From assembly GCA_964554875.1 (NCBI GenBank), contig CAZKQJ010000027.1, forward strand, positions 1 to 64,000: a stretch of DNA of 64,000 nucleotides. The letters run 5' to 3'. Source of the DNA: Marispirochaeta sp964554875. Lineage in GTDB: Bacteria > Spirochaetota > Spirochaetia > JC444 > Marispirochaetaceae. The notes beneath the pieces were generated by a model. The model made no database searches. It saw only the letters and a list, made by a program, of their open reading frames with translations, and was not told the DNA's origin. A program made the position numbers and the translations under genes. Shown here piece by piece: positions 27,579 to 36,375 of the stretch (its first letter is position 1; every line of letters begins with the position of its first letter).

Positions 27579-28565
27579 ATGCGTTACAATAATTTAGGCC
27601 CCCTGGAAGTCTCATGTTTCACCCTCGGCACCTGGTCTTTTGCCGGGGGCGGTATCTGGGGTGACCGTGAAAAAAAGGAATCCATCAGAATAGTCCATGC
27701 CGCCATTGATTCAGGCATCAATCTGATTGACACCGCTGAAGGCTATGGCGATGGGACCAGCGAGGCGGTCCTTGGTGAAGCCCTGGAAGGAAGGCGTGAG
27801 AAGGTCCTGCTTGCCTCCAAGTTTATGCCTCAACGAATTTCCCGTCCGGAAGATATACGTACTGTTCTGGAGGAGACTCTCAAACGCCTTGGAACAGACT
27901 ATATCGATCTGTACCAGCAGCACTGGCCCTTTACCGGTGCTTCCTTCACTCAGGCGGAGGCGGAAGAGGTGATCGCGCGTCTGATGGAGGAGGGTAAGAT
28001 CCGCCATTTCGGTGTCTGCAATTTCGGCCCCGGCGATTTTGTTAAGAGCAGTCTGCCCATAATAAGCGATCAGATAGGCTACAGCCTGCTCTTCAGGGCC
28101 ATCGAGTTTGAAATGCTTCCCTTTCTGCGGGAAAAAAAGCTTGGCGTGCTGACCTACAGCGCACTCATGCAGGGGCTGCTTTCCGGCAAGTACAGCTCCC
28201 CGGAGGATTTTCCTGCTGGACGCAAACGGACGCGGCATTTTTCCACGGAGAACCCCAACGCCAGGCACGGCGAAGCGGGGCATGAAGAGCTGGTCTTCAG
28301 TACAATCGCGGCTCTGAAGGCAATCGCCGGGGAGGCAGGACTCTCCCTGCCCCACTGCGGCATAGGCTGGGTTCTGGCACAGCCGGGGATCTCCACGGTA
28401 ATCATCGGCTCAGGCAATGAAAAGCAGCTGACGGAGAACCTCCGTTTTGTGGAGGAAGGGCTGCCCGCGGATGTGATTGCCGGGCTTACCCGGGTTTCAG
28501 AGGAACTGAAAAGGGCCATGGGACCCAATGCCGATTTGTGGCAGGGAGAAAGCCGGATAAGCTGA
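27579..28565 (+). CDS. Aldo/keto reductase
   Basis: The 328-residue NADPH- or NADH-dependent oxidoreductase has the complete family tetrad: Asp and Tyr in LIDTAEGYGDG, Lys in LLASKF and His in YQQHWPF, plus the cofactor part VIIGSGNEKQL. It ends the glycyl radical enzyme operon. An attractive role is reduction of the aldehyde or ketone that dehydration by the radical enzyme would give, but this is inference from position. Confidence 0.88.
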   Translation: MRYNNLGPLEVSCFTLGTWSFAGGGIWGDREKKESIRIVHAAIDSGINLIDTAEGYGDGTSEAVLGEALEGRREKVLLASKFMPQRISRPEDIRTVLEETLKRLGTDYIDLYQQHWPFTGASFTQAEAEEVIARLMEEGKIRHFGVCNFGPGDFVKSSLPIISDQIGYSLLFRAIEFEMLPFLREKKLGVLTYSALMQGLLSGKYSSPEDFPAGRKRTRHFSTENPNARHGEAGHEELVFSTIAALKAIAGEAGLSLPHCGIGWVLAQPGISTVIIGSGNEKQLTENLRFVEEGLPADVIAGLTRVSEELKRAMGPNADLWQGESRIS

Positions 28566-28629
28566 TCTGTAACGGGCGTGATTAAAAAGAACAGGGTTTT
28601 CGGAGCTCCCTGAAAATAGTATACTCTAG

Positions 28630-28659
28630 TTGTCAGGTCAATTGTTGGCCTGGCATTAT
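28630..28659 (+). promoter_or_regulatory. Promoter with overlapping inverted repeat before the LarA-like gene
   Basis: TTGTCA (28630-28635) and CATTAT (28654-28659) are 18 bases apart. The same stretch (28631-28655) is an imperfect palindrome, TGTCAGGTC and GGCCTGGCA around AATTGTT, with seven of nine pairs matching. It is unlike the LacI operators at 20122 and 20154, so a different regulator may act here. Confidence 0.4.
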
Positions 28660-28682
28660 CCTTTTAGAGTGTGGAGAACAAC

Positions 28683-30050
28683 ATGCGGAAAACTGATCTG
28701 CCCTTCGGCAGCAGACATATCGCTCTGGAGCTTCCGGACCAGGTAGACATTTTGAGTATGGGCAGTCCTGTCGCCCTTGATAATCCGGCTCAGAAGATTC
28801 AGGAAGCTCTGGACACGTCCATCGGCAGCCCAGGAATCGACGAAATAATTCGCAAAAAGAAGGAGAAAATCGACGATCCCGCCGCGGTAATCGTAATCTC
28901 CGATAATACGCGCCCTGTCCCCTATACCGGGGACCAGGGGATTCTCTGGCCTATTGTGGAGCGCCTGTTAAAGCAGGGGGTCAAGGCAGGAAAAATCACC
29001 GTTCTTGTGGCCACCGGTATGCACCGGGGGCTGACCGAGGCGGAAATTACAAAGATGATCGATTCCCGGGTCCTCGAGGCCGGGGTTCAGGTGAAAAACC
29101 ACAACTGCAAGAATGACAAAGGCCTGAGCTATCTGGGAACTACGGCCCGGGGCAGTGAAATATACATCAACAAGCTCTACATGGAGAGCGATATACGGAT
29201 TCTTACAGGTCTTGTGGAGAGCCACTTTATGGCCGGCGCGTCGGGGGGACGAAAGTCGATCTGCCCCGGTCTCATCGGCGAAGAGAGCACCTTCGTGTTC
29301 CACGGTGCGCCCATGATGGCCCATCCGAATACCACAGACCTGTTGCTGGACGGCAACCCCTGCCACGAGGAGTCCTTCGAAGTCGCCAGTACCGCGGGTA
29401 CCGACTATATCGTCAACGTTACCCTGGACCACCAGTTCAAGGTAACCGGGGTATTCGCCGGGGAACTGAAGGCAGCCCACGAGGCGGCGGTGGAACATCT
29501 GAAAAGCTATACCGCCGTTCCGTATGAAGGTCAGTACGATATCGTGCTGAGCCACGGCGGATTTGTGGGAATCAACCATTACCAGGCAGCCAAGGCCGGC
29601 ACCGTTGCTGCCAGGATTATCAAACCCGGCGGACACGTAATAATGCTTGCCAACAACACCGACACTGATCCTGTAGGCAGTCTTGCCTACAAGACGGTGC
29701 TGCAGATTCTTACCCTCAGCGGCCCCGAGGCGGTGGAAAAAATACTGCTCTCTCCGGACTGGACCTTTATTCCCGAACAGTGGCAGGTTCAGATGTGGAC
29801 CCGTCTCTTCAAGAAGATCCCCATTGATCACTTTTACTACTACAGCCCCCAGTTCGGCAACGCCGAGTATGAGTTGACCGCGGGGTCCAGGCTGTCTGAA
29901 CTGGCGGGTATTCCCGAATCCGAAGATCCGGATACTCTGGTCCCGAAAATGGTGACCGCCGGAATCGATAAACTGAAACAGCTTTATACGGGGTCAGACG
30001 AACCGCGGATCGCCTATCTGAAAGACGGCCCCTATGGAATCCCTCTATAG
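28683..30050 (+). CDS. LarA-like nickel-dependent racemase family protein (DUF2088)
   Basis: The 455-residue protein matches the lactate racemase LarA family, which uses a nickel-pincer nucleotide to interconvert 2-hydroxy acid epimers. It has VIVISDNTRPVP near the start, VLVATGMHRGLT, and VESHFMAGASGGRKSICPG with the histidine and the lysine that carry the cofactor, followed by a second conserved histidine in FVFHG. ATG 28683 is preferred over GTG 28671 because GGAG is then at a good distance. No larB, larC or larE is in the window. The substrate may be a sugar acid or hydroxy acid rather than lactate. Confidence 0.85.
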   Translation: MRKTDLPFGSRHIALELPDQVDILSMGSPVALDNPAQKIQEALDTSIGSPGIDEIIRKKKEKIDDPAAVIVISDNTRPVPYTGDQGILWPIVERLLKQGVKAGKITVLVATGMHRGLTEAEITKMIDSRVLEAGVQVKNHNCKNDKGLSYLGTTARGSEIYINKLYMESDIRILTGLVESHFMAGASGGRKSICPGLIGEESTFVFHGAPMMAHPNTTDLLLDGNPCHEESFEVASTAGTDYIVNVTLDHQFKVTGVFAGELKAAHEAAVEHLKSYTAVPYEGQYDIVLSHGGFVGINHYQAAKAGTVAARIIKPGGHVIMLANNTDTDPVGSLAYKTVLQILTLSGPEAVEKILLSPDWTFIPEQWQVQMWTRLFKKIPIDHFYYYSPQFGNAEYELTAGSRLSELAGIPESEDPDTLVPKMVTAGIDKLKQLYTGSDEPRIAYLKDGPYGIPL

Positions 30051-30061
30051 AAGGAGAAAAC

Positions 30062-30424
30062 ATGAAGATCATTATTTCTGTTGCAGGACAAGAACTTGAA
30101 GGTGAACTGTTCGATACCGCCCTTGGCAGGGAGGTTGCCGGCATTCTGCCCATAAGCGGGCACGCATCCCCCTGGGGAGACGAGCTCTATTTTTCCATGC
30201 CCATATCTCCGGAGGTGGAAACGCCCCAGGTTGATATGGAAGTCGGGGATCTTGCCTACTGGCCCCCGGGAAACGCCTTCTGCATCTTCTACGGTCCTAC
30301 TCCGGCCAGTACCGGGTCCAAACCCCGGATTGCCAGTGAAGGCGAGGTTTTCGGCCGGATTATCGGTGATGCCACGGTTCTGAAAGGATGCCGGGGCGGT
30401 CAGGTTGAGGTCAGAGCAAAATAA
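30062..30424 (+). CDS. Cyclophilin-like fold protein (TM1367/PF04126 type)
   Basis: The 120-residue beta-rich protein has the pattern of the bacterial cyclophilin-like family: KIIISVAGQELEGEL, ISGHASPWGDELYF and VGDLAYWPPGNAFCIFYGPTP. The molecular role of the family is unknown; prolyl isomerase activity has not been shown as far as I know. AGAAGGAG precedes the ATG, 11 bases after the LarA-like gene, so the two form a unit. Confidence 0.75.
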   Translation: MKIIISVAGQELEGELFDTALGREVAGILPISGHASPWGDELYFSMPISPEVETPQVDMEVGDLAYWPPGNAFCIFYGPTPASTGSKPRIASEGEVFGRIIGDATVLKGCRGGQVEVRAK

Positions 30425-30512
30425 GGCCTGGCATGTAGTTCAGCTGACTTTCGGCCTGCCGTGGACAGAAGGTATCCCTTCGGTTTACGGCGGGCCGTTT
30501 TATGTAAGGCGT

Positions 30513-31100
30513 ATGAAAGAGAAATCGCAAATTCGTAAAACGATCATGACTGTGCTGTCCGGGCTTCCGGAGGATGAAAGGCGCAGGCAGGAGGACGAGG
30601 TAATCGCATCCTTCCTGGCGGATCCCCGCTGGAAGGCCTGTCCCTGGGTCTTCGCTTTTCTTCCCATGGAGCATGAATTTGATCTGGAACCGCTTCTGCA
30701 GGCGACTCTTTCGTCGGGTAAACGTCTGGCACTTCCCAGGGTCGAGATGGGACGTCTGCAGTTCCATGAGGTTACGAATCTTGACGGTCCCTGGCGTGTA
30801 CATTCCTACGGCATGCGGGAACCCGCAGCCGATATGCCTGCGGCGGCGCTGGAAGAGACAGCCGCAGAAGGCCTTCTTGTCATAGTTCCCGGCCTTGCCT
30901 TTGACATGCGGGGCTACCGGGTCGGATACGGAGGAGGTTTTTACGACCGCCTTTTGTCCGCTTTGCCGGATTCAGTCGAAACACTCAGCTGTCTCTACAG
31001 GGAGCAGCTGTTCTCCGAACTCCCTTTGGAGCCCCACGACCGGCAGGTTGGAGGGCTGTTTTTTCCAGGTATGCATAAAAAAACCGCTCTACCCGGGTGA
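30513..31100 (+). CDS. 5-formyltetrahydrofolate cyclo-ligase
   Basis: The 195-residue enzyme converts 5-formyl-THF to 5,10-methenyl-THF with ATP. The family signature is VPGLAFDMRGYRVGYGGGFYDR, with KSQIRK at the N-terminus for nucleotide binding. ATG 30513 gives the usual length; the frame is open upstream to 30405, overlapping the cyclophilin-like gene, but that part has no family similarity. A terminator follows the stop. Confidence 0.9.
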   Translation: MKEKSQIRKTIMTVLSGLPEDERRRQEDEVIASFLADPRWKACPWVFAFLPMEHEFDLEPLLQATLSSGKRLALPRVEMGRLQFHEVTNLDGPWRVHSYGMREPAADMPAAALEETAAEGLLVIVPGLAFDMRGYRVGYGGGFYDRLLSALPDSVETLSCLYREQLFSELPLEPHDRQVGGLFFPGMHKKTALPG

Positions 31101-31119
31101 GGGGAGCGGTTCTTTTTCT
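31082..31119 (+). terminator. Rho-independent terminator after the cyclo-ligase gene
   Basis: AACCGCTC and GAGCGGTT form the base of a stem with further pairing of CCC with GGG above it, followed by CTTTTTCT. It overlaps the last codons of the gene. Confidence 0.8.
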
Positions 31120-31228
31120 GCTGTTTCCTGGCGAAAGCCTCAGAATATATTATAGTATATGCATTCTAGTTTGTCAAGCAAAATAGAGATATTTTACTAT
31201 AAAATCATAATAGATATAATGGATGCCG

Positions 31229-33346
31229 TCAAATTCGAACAGCATCAGACCAGGAATGCTCGGAAATCAGAAGTACGAAGGACCTGGGGGCAACCTTGTA
31301 ATATTCCTGACGATGCAGGTCTTCCACCACATTCATATCCAGAATATCGGGACTCATTGATGTATCAATCTTCCGCTGCCAAACCTTTCCGGATGGCGGG
31401 TCGGAGATGACGAAACGGACCTCCTCGGATGTCGCATTGAACATGAGAAAGAAATCGTTGTCGTCTCTGTCCGCCTGGATCTCGGCCTTGCTTCCGTCTA
31501 TCAATATTGCCAGAAGGTTTTTCTCACGGCTCCAGTCCACAGGAGAGCATTTTTCATCCAGCCAGGTAATATCCGGAAGCCCGTTCAGGCTCAGGTCCTG
31601 ACCGGAAAAAAAATCGGAGCGCTTGAAGGCGGGGTGACGCCGGCGGAATTTGATCAGTTCCCTGCAGAAACGAAGAATGTCGGGGTGACGCTCTACGAAG
31701 CTCCAGTCATACCAGGATATTTCGTTATCCTGACAATAAGCGTTGTTGTTCCCCTTCTGGGTCCGCCGGAACTCGTCGCCCCCCAGAATCATCGGAGTTC
31801 CGGTGGAAAGGAGGAGACTGGCGAGGAAATTCTTTATCTGCCGTGCGCGGATCTCTTCGATGTCGCTGTCCGTCGTTGCACCTTCAACTCCGTAATTGGC
31901 TGAGTAGTTCGAATTGTGACCGTCCCGGTTTGACTCCCCGTTCTCTTCATTGTGTTTTTCCGTGTAGCTTACCAAATCGTTCAGGGTAAAACCGTCGTGG
32001 GAACAAATAAAATTGATACTGTGAAAGGGTCTTCGCCCGTCGGACAGATAGAGGTCGGAGCTGCCGGAAAATCGCATCGCAAGACCGGAGATTTTTCGGG
32101 GATCATTTCTCCAGAACTGGCGCATATCGTCCCGGAAACGGTCGTTCCATTCGGCCCAGCGTCCTCCGGGAAAGCTCCCGACCTGGTAGGCCCCGGCGGC
32201 ATCCCAGGCTTCGGCGATTAGCTTTGTCTCCCGCAGGATAGGGTCTTCCGCAATATGTTCTATGATGGGTGGATTTTCCAGGAGCCTTCCGTTCCGGTCC
32301 CTCCCAAGGATCGATCCCAGGTCGAAACGGAAACCGTCAACGTGCATCTCCATAACCCAATACTGGAGACAGTCAAGGATAAAGGTCCGGAGGATCGGGT
32401 GGTTGCAGTTCATGGTGTTGCCGCAGCCGGAATAATTTTTGTAAGCCCGTTTGTTGTCATCCAGAATATAGTAGATGCTGTTGTCCAGTCCCCGAAAGGA
32501 GATGGTGGGCCCTTCGTCGTTGCCTTCGGCGGTATGGTTGAAGACGATATCGAGGATTACCTCTATGCCTGCGGCATGGAGTTCCCGTACCATCTCCTTG
32601 AAATCTGTAACCTGCTGACCCCTGCTCCCCGCGGAGGAGTAGTGGGCGGCGGGGGAGAAGAAATTGATTGTGCTGTAACCCCAGTAGTTGGTCAGGGCTT
32701 TTCCGGTACGGGGGTTCTTCTGCAGAAGTTCGTGGGGATTGAATTCCTGGATGGGCAGGAACTCCAGACTGGTAATCCCGAGTTCTTTGAAATATGGAAT
32801 CTTCTCAATTACACCCCGGTAGGTTCCGGGAGCCGCGGATTCAGCGGATGGATGTTTCGAGAGTCCCGCCAGGTGTGTTTCGTATATTACACAGTCCCGA
32901 AGGGGGTAGTTGAGCGGCACGTCTCCCTGCCAGTCGAAATAATCATTGATGACGACGCATTTGGGCATCAGGTTGCGCTTCCACTTTTTCCATGGGCGGT
33001 CATGGGTCAGGGCTTTTGCATATGGATCGATGAGCCAAAGGTCGGGATTAAAGCGGTGTCCCCTGTCGGGATCAAAGGGGCCGTCAACCTGGTAGAGATA
33101 AAGCTGGCCGGTTTTCAACCCCATAACGTGAATATGCCAGACATCACCGGTACGATTCTGCTCCGGGTCAAGATGAAGTACCTCAGCCGGTCTGGTATCC
33201 TTCACCTCATCGAACAGAAGCAGGCTGACGGCGGTGGCGTTTCGGGAAAACAGGTTGAACTGGACTCCCCGGCCGGTAAGGATCGACCCGAAGGGGAGGG
33301 GATGCCCCGGTTCGGTGGTATGCTTCGACATTTTCCGTTTCTTCAT
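31229..33346 (-). CDS. glgX: Glycogen debranching enzyme (isoamylase/GlgX type)
   Basis: The 705-residue GH13 enzyme hydrolyses alpha-1,6 branch points of glycogen or limit dextrins. It has the N-terminal CBM48-like domain (about 15-120; GVQFNLFSRNA), a TIM barrel with all catalytic residues (Asp in DGFRFDLGS, Glu in KLIAEAWDA, Asp in CSHDGFTLND) and DIVFNHTAEGN, and a C-terminal beta domain. TATACT lies nine bases ahead of the ATG. It stands alone between a chemoreceptor and the AT-rich gap at 31120-31228, which has no gene. The name glgX follows E. coli usage. Confidence 0.92.
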   Translation of the reverse strand: MKKRKMSKHTTEPGHPLPFGSILTGRGVQFNLFSRNATAVSLLLFDEVKDTRPAEVLHLDPEQNRTGDVWHIHVMGLKTGQLYLYQVDGPFDPDRGHRFNPDLWLIDPYAKALTHDRPWKKWKRNLMPKCVVINDYFDWQGDVPLNYPLRDCVIYETHLAGLSKHPSAESAAPGTYRGVIEKIPYFKELGITSLEFLPIQEFNPHELLQKNPRTGKALTNYWGYSTINFFSPAAHYSSAGSRGQQVTDFKEMVRELHAAGIEVILDIVFNHTAEGNDEGPTISFRGLDNSIYYILDDNKRAYKNYSGCGNTMNCNHPILRTFILDCLQYWVMEMHVDGFRFDLGSILGRDRNGRLLENPPIIEHIAEDPILRETKLIAEAWDAAGAYQVGSFPGGRWAEWNDRFRDDMRQFWRNDPRKISGLAMRFSGSSDLYLSDGRRPFHSINFICSHDGFTLNDLVSYTEKHNEENGESNRDGHNSNYSANYGVEGATTDSDIEEIRARQIKNFLASLLLSTGTPMILGGDEFRRTQKGNNNAYCQDNEISWYDWSFVERHPDILRFCRELIKFRRRHPAFKRSDFFSGQDLSLNGLPDITWLDEKCSPVDWSREKNLLAILIDGSKAEIQADRDDNDFFLMFNATSEEVRFVISDPPSGKVWQRKIDTSMSPDILDMNVVEDLHRQEYYKVAPRSFVLLISEHSWSDAVRI

Positions 33347-33424
33347 CTTCCTGTCAGTATACTCAATCGAAGGCGTCCTTGCGGGAAAAAAAAGAAAAAA
33401 AGTGAGAGAAATGTAAAAACGGGC

Positions 33425-35584
33425 TCAGCGGGATTCAAGGCTTTCCTTTAATTTCGCGAAATTCGACACCAGCCGGTTCGATGTCTCAAGGAGGGTCGAG
33501 AAAGCTTCGCCGGCCTCCTCTGTTTTTCCATCGTTAAGGTTTCGCACAATCTCCATAAGGAGCCGGTGTACCTGTTCATGGCTGCGCTTGAGTTCCGGAA
33601 ATACCGGATTACCGCGAAAAAGACTTTCTCCTTCGCTGTCGATCCATTTTCCCACGTCACAGCTGTGATGATCGGTCATTTCGGAAAGCTTTATAGTCTG
33701 ATTTCCCGCCAGAGCGCTTCCAACCCGGGAAACCCAGCGGTGGTGCTGCAGGATGTAGGTGGAAAAATCGATCTCCTGCGATGCGGACTCGTCGTCCTCC
33801 AGTTTGAAAAAGCTGACCCGGGTTCCCAGCCTCCGTAAACCCCGGTTATTGTCGATGCCTGCTTCGGAGATGTGAGCCGCGGCATCGGAAATATCTCCGG
33901 CACTGTGCAGTACCTCGTATACTTCCTTCCCCACTGTTTCCACGATCTGATGCATTGAATTGAGGGAAACACCAATCTCCTCCGAACCGCCAAGGATTTC
34001 TTCGGACCCGAGTTTTATTTCTCCCGATACGCTCATGAGGGAGTCAACCGCAGAGAGTATCTGTCGGCTTCCTGCGGAAAGCTCCTGGGTGCTGTTGCTG
34101 ATTTCGGTAAAGGAATCCAGCATGCCGGATATACTGCTCCGAAGGGCCACAAAGGCCTCCCGGGAAGAGCGGCTGGACTTCAGGGCGCTATGAATGGTGG
34201 AGATGGTATTTTTCAGCCTTCCCGAGACCTGACTCGAGTTTTCTCTGGTGGATTCAGCCAGTTTCCGGATTTCCTCGGCCACGACGGCAAAACCTTTCCC
34301 TGTCTCCCCTGCATGGGCTGCTTCGATGGCGGCGTTCATGGAAAGCATGTCGGTCTGATCCGCTACATGCTCAATAACGTCAATCATCTCCAGCATATCA
34401 TCGATGGATTCACTGATTTCGCTGATATAGCCGTCGGTGGATGCCAGTTCCGCTTCCCCCTCTTCGGTCAAGCGTTCCAAATCGCGGGAGGATTCCATGC
34501 GTGCTTCGGTTACGGACGCAACATTGCGGATTGACGCGGCCATTTCTTCGATGGAAGCGGATGTCTGGGTAACCGCGCTTACCTGGCTGTCTATTCCCCG
34601 GGCAAGGTTGCGGATGGTCGCGGTAATCTCCTCGGTTGCGGTGGTCGATTCTGCCGCGTTTGAACTGAGACGCTGGGTGGCCAGCTGGAGCTTTCGTATT
34701 TCGCTGTTGATCCTGTTCGTGGCATTCAGAATGTTCTCTATCTGCAAGGTCAGATCCCCGGCGGTATACCTGCTTTCTGCAAGAGTTGCATGTATGCTGA
34801 GAACAGCGTCCCGAAAATGTTCAATGGCGGTATCGAAGTTTCCCGCAATCGATCCGAGAAAGTCCCGGCTTTCCAGGGCAATGGAGTTTCTCAGATCTCC
34901 GTGTCCGATACGCAGGGTTGCCTGATGAATACGCCGGATCCGGTTTCGCAGGCGTCGTCCAATAAGAAGGAAAAGAAAGACAAGAAAAAATCCGGAAACC
35001 AGGGCGGGAACCAGAAGACCGATAATGCTGAGGCGGATCACCTGCATTACCTCTTCCCGTCCCCGATCGGCAAAAAGTTCGTAGTCCCGGGTCAGATTTT
35101 CCAGAGAGCTTAGCGCCATCGTATGATCAACCTGGGTAAGGGCATTCAGTTCACGGGTATTCATGGGTGACGTGTCGATGGATGCGAAATATCTGGTTAT
35201 CTGATCGTATTTTCCAACCATGTTGCCCACAAAGTCTATCCTGGATATCTCCTCGTCGGAAACTCCCGGAAGGGCGCGGTACTCCTCCAGCAGACCCAGG
35301 GCGTAATCCACCCTTTCCTGGGCCGTTTCCAGATATCGGGAGTCCCTGCGGATAACATAATCTTTCAGATTATGTATAATTCCGTCGTATCCCAGACTTC
35401 GCTGTATGCTCACAAACAGGTCGGTACGTGATTCCAGCTGGTCGTTGAGGCTGTTGAAACGTCGGTCCAGCTCCCTCAGATTGAGAAACTGCAGGACCAG
35501 GATAAGTATTCCCGTGGAGCAAATCGCGGCGATCAGGATTGCCACATAAACTGTAATGGATGTTTTATCGCTTTTTGCGGCCAT
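33425..35584 (-). CDS. Methyl-accepting chemotaxis protein with CZB zinc domain
   Basis: The 719-residue receptor has a membrane helix at about 13-32, a helical periplasmic domain, a second membrane helix near 170-192, a HAMP-like region, and a long signalling coiled coil whose tip reads DMLSMNAAIEAAHAGETGKGFAVVA split by the usual hairpin. The C-terminal part (about 610-715) is a CZB domain with HHRWV, HHSCDVGKWI and SHEQVHRLL, the Zn-binding His and Cys pattern known to sense hypochlorous acid or zinc levels in other bacteria. No cheA, cheW or cheR is nearby. A TATGAT element five bases from the ATG suggests a leaderless mRNA. Confidence 0.93.
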   Translation of the reverse strand: MAAKSDKTSITVYVAILIAAICSTGILILVLQFLNLRELDRRFNSLNDQLESRTDLFVSIQRSLGYDGIIHNLKDYVIRRDSRYLETAQERVDYALGLLEEYRALPGVSDEEISRIDFVGNMVGKYDQITRYFASIDTSPMNTRELNALTQVDHTMALSSLENLTRDYELFADRGREEVMQVIRLSIIGLLVPALVSGFFLVFLFLLIGRRLRNRIRRIHQATLRIGHGDLRNSIALESRDFLGSIAGNFDTAIEHFRDAVLSIHATLAESRYTAGDLTLQIENILNATNRINSEIRKLQLATQRLSSNAAESTTATEEITATIRNLARGIDSQVSAVTQTSASIEEMAASIRNVASVTEARMESSRDLERLTEEGEAELASTDGYISEISESIDDMLEMIDVIEHVADQTDMLSMNAAIEAAHAGETGKGFAVVAEEIRKLAESTRENSSQVSGRLKNTISTIHSALKSSRSSREAFVALRSSISGMLDSFTEISNSTQELSAGSRQILSAVDSLMSVSGEIKLGSEEILGGSEEIGVSLNSMHQIVETVGKEVYEVLHSAGDISDAAAHISEAGIDNNRGLRRLGTRVSFFKLEDDESASQEIDFSTYILQHHRWVSRVGSALAGNQTIKLSEMTDHHSCDVGKWIDSEGESLFRGNPVFPELKRSHEQVHRLLMEIVRNLNDGKTEEAGEAFSTLLETSNRLVSNFAKLKESLESR

Positions 35585-35589
35585 ATATA

Positions 35590-35617
35590 ATCATACCTGC
35601 ATTCTGGAAAATTGAAC
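35590..35617 (-). promoter_or_regulatory. Promoter abutting the chemoreceptor start codon
   Basis: On the minus strand GTTCAA, a 16-base spacer and TATGAT end five bases before the ATG at 35584. There is no Shine-Dalgarno sequence in the gap. Confidence 0.4.
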
Positions 35618-35630
35618 AGAGGATTATTAA

Positions 35631-35659
35631 TTGACAGTTCCCTCCGCTCGATTTACCAT
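35631..35659 (+). promoter_or_regulatory. Promoter abutting the LuxR-type regulator start codon
   Basis: TTGACA (35631-35636), an exact 17-base spacer and TACCAT (35654-35659) end five bases before the ATG at 35665, so transcription would begin at about the first base of the gene. Confidence 0.5.
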
Positions 35660-35664
35660 GAAGC

Positions 35665-36375
35665 ATGGCCACTGCCCATATCCTCAGCATCGATCAGAAA
35701 CGACTCATCAGACATCACCAGCTCTATATTCTCGGGGGAATTACCATCCAGAACCAGCTGATGCGCGATCTTTTTCAGTACGAGCTGCAGCTTTATCCAG
35801 GCTTGAGCCCGGATATCAAGGCCTTTCCGGTCTCGTCAAATCTGAACGGAGGACGCCGTCTTGTACTCATCGATTGCCTGGACCGGGACATGGACAACTA
35901 TCTTTCCGGGCGGGAGCTTGCCGATTATATTGTGCCCCATTTTCAGCTTGTGGCTTTCTTCAATCTGCTTCCCCAGTGGGGCCGGGAGCGTGAAGCGATC
36001 AATCTGGGGGTAAAAGGCTTTTTCTACCGAACCGACAGCCTCGAGATTCTGGGAGAAGGTGTTTTTACGCTGTTTACCGAGGGACTGTGGATCCCCAGGG
36101 GAGCTCTGTTCGAACCCCTGGAGGACGAGGAACGTGATGCGGAAGCGCTGTATGAGCAGCTTTCCTTACAGCCTCCCAATATCCTTCTTACCCGACGGGA
36201 AAAACAGATTCTCCATAATCTGGGTCGGGGACTGCGGAACAGGAACATTGCAGAAGAGCTGGGCATTGGAGAGGCAACTGTAAAGACTCATATCTACAAC
36301 ATTTATAAAAAGATAGGAGTGCGGCGAAGATCGGAGGCTGTCTTGTGGGCTGTCCGGCATAACTGTCTGCATTAG
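35665..36375 (+). CDS. LuxR-family DNA-binding regulator (CsgD/VpsT-like)
   Basis: The 236-residue protein has an N-terminal receiver-like domain (about 15-140) without a convincing phosphorylation site and a C-terminal LuxR helix-turn-helix (about 172-236) with LTRREKQILHNLGRGLRNRNIAEEL and the recognition helix EATVKTHIYNIYKKIGV. This layout is that of CsgD/VpsT-type regulators of matrix or surface properties, which can bind cyclic di-GMP; the diguanylate cyclase in this window makes that plausible but not shown. It is divergent from the CZB chemoreceptor. Confidence 0.82.
   Translation: MATAHILSIDQKRLIRHHQLYILGGITIQNQLMRDLFQYELQLYPGLSPDIKAFPVSSNLNGGRRLVLIDCLDRDMDNYLSGRELADYIVPHFQLVAFFNLLPQWGREREAINLGVKGFFYRTDSLEILGEGVFTLFTEGLWIPRGALFEPLEDEERDAEALYEQLSLQPPNILLTRREKQILHNLGRGLRNRNIAEELGIGEATVKTHIYNIYKKIGVRRRSEAVLWAVRHNCLH

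Noticed and set aside
32255..33451. Open frame of 398 codons on the plus strand opposite glgX
   Set aside because: The minus-strand frame is a complete GH13 enzyme; the plus frame has no recognisable motif or start signal.
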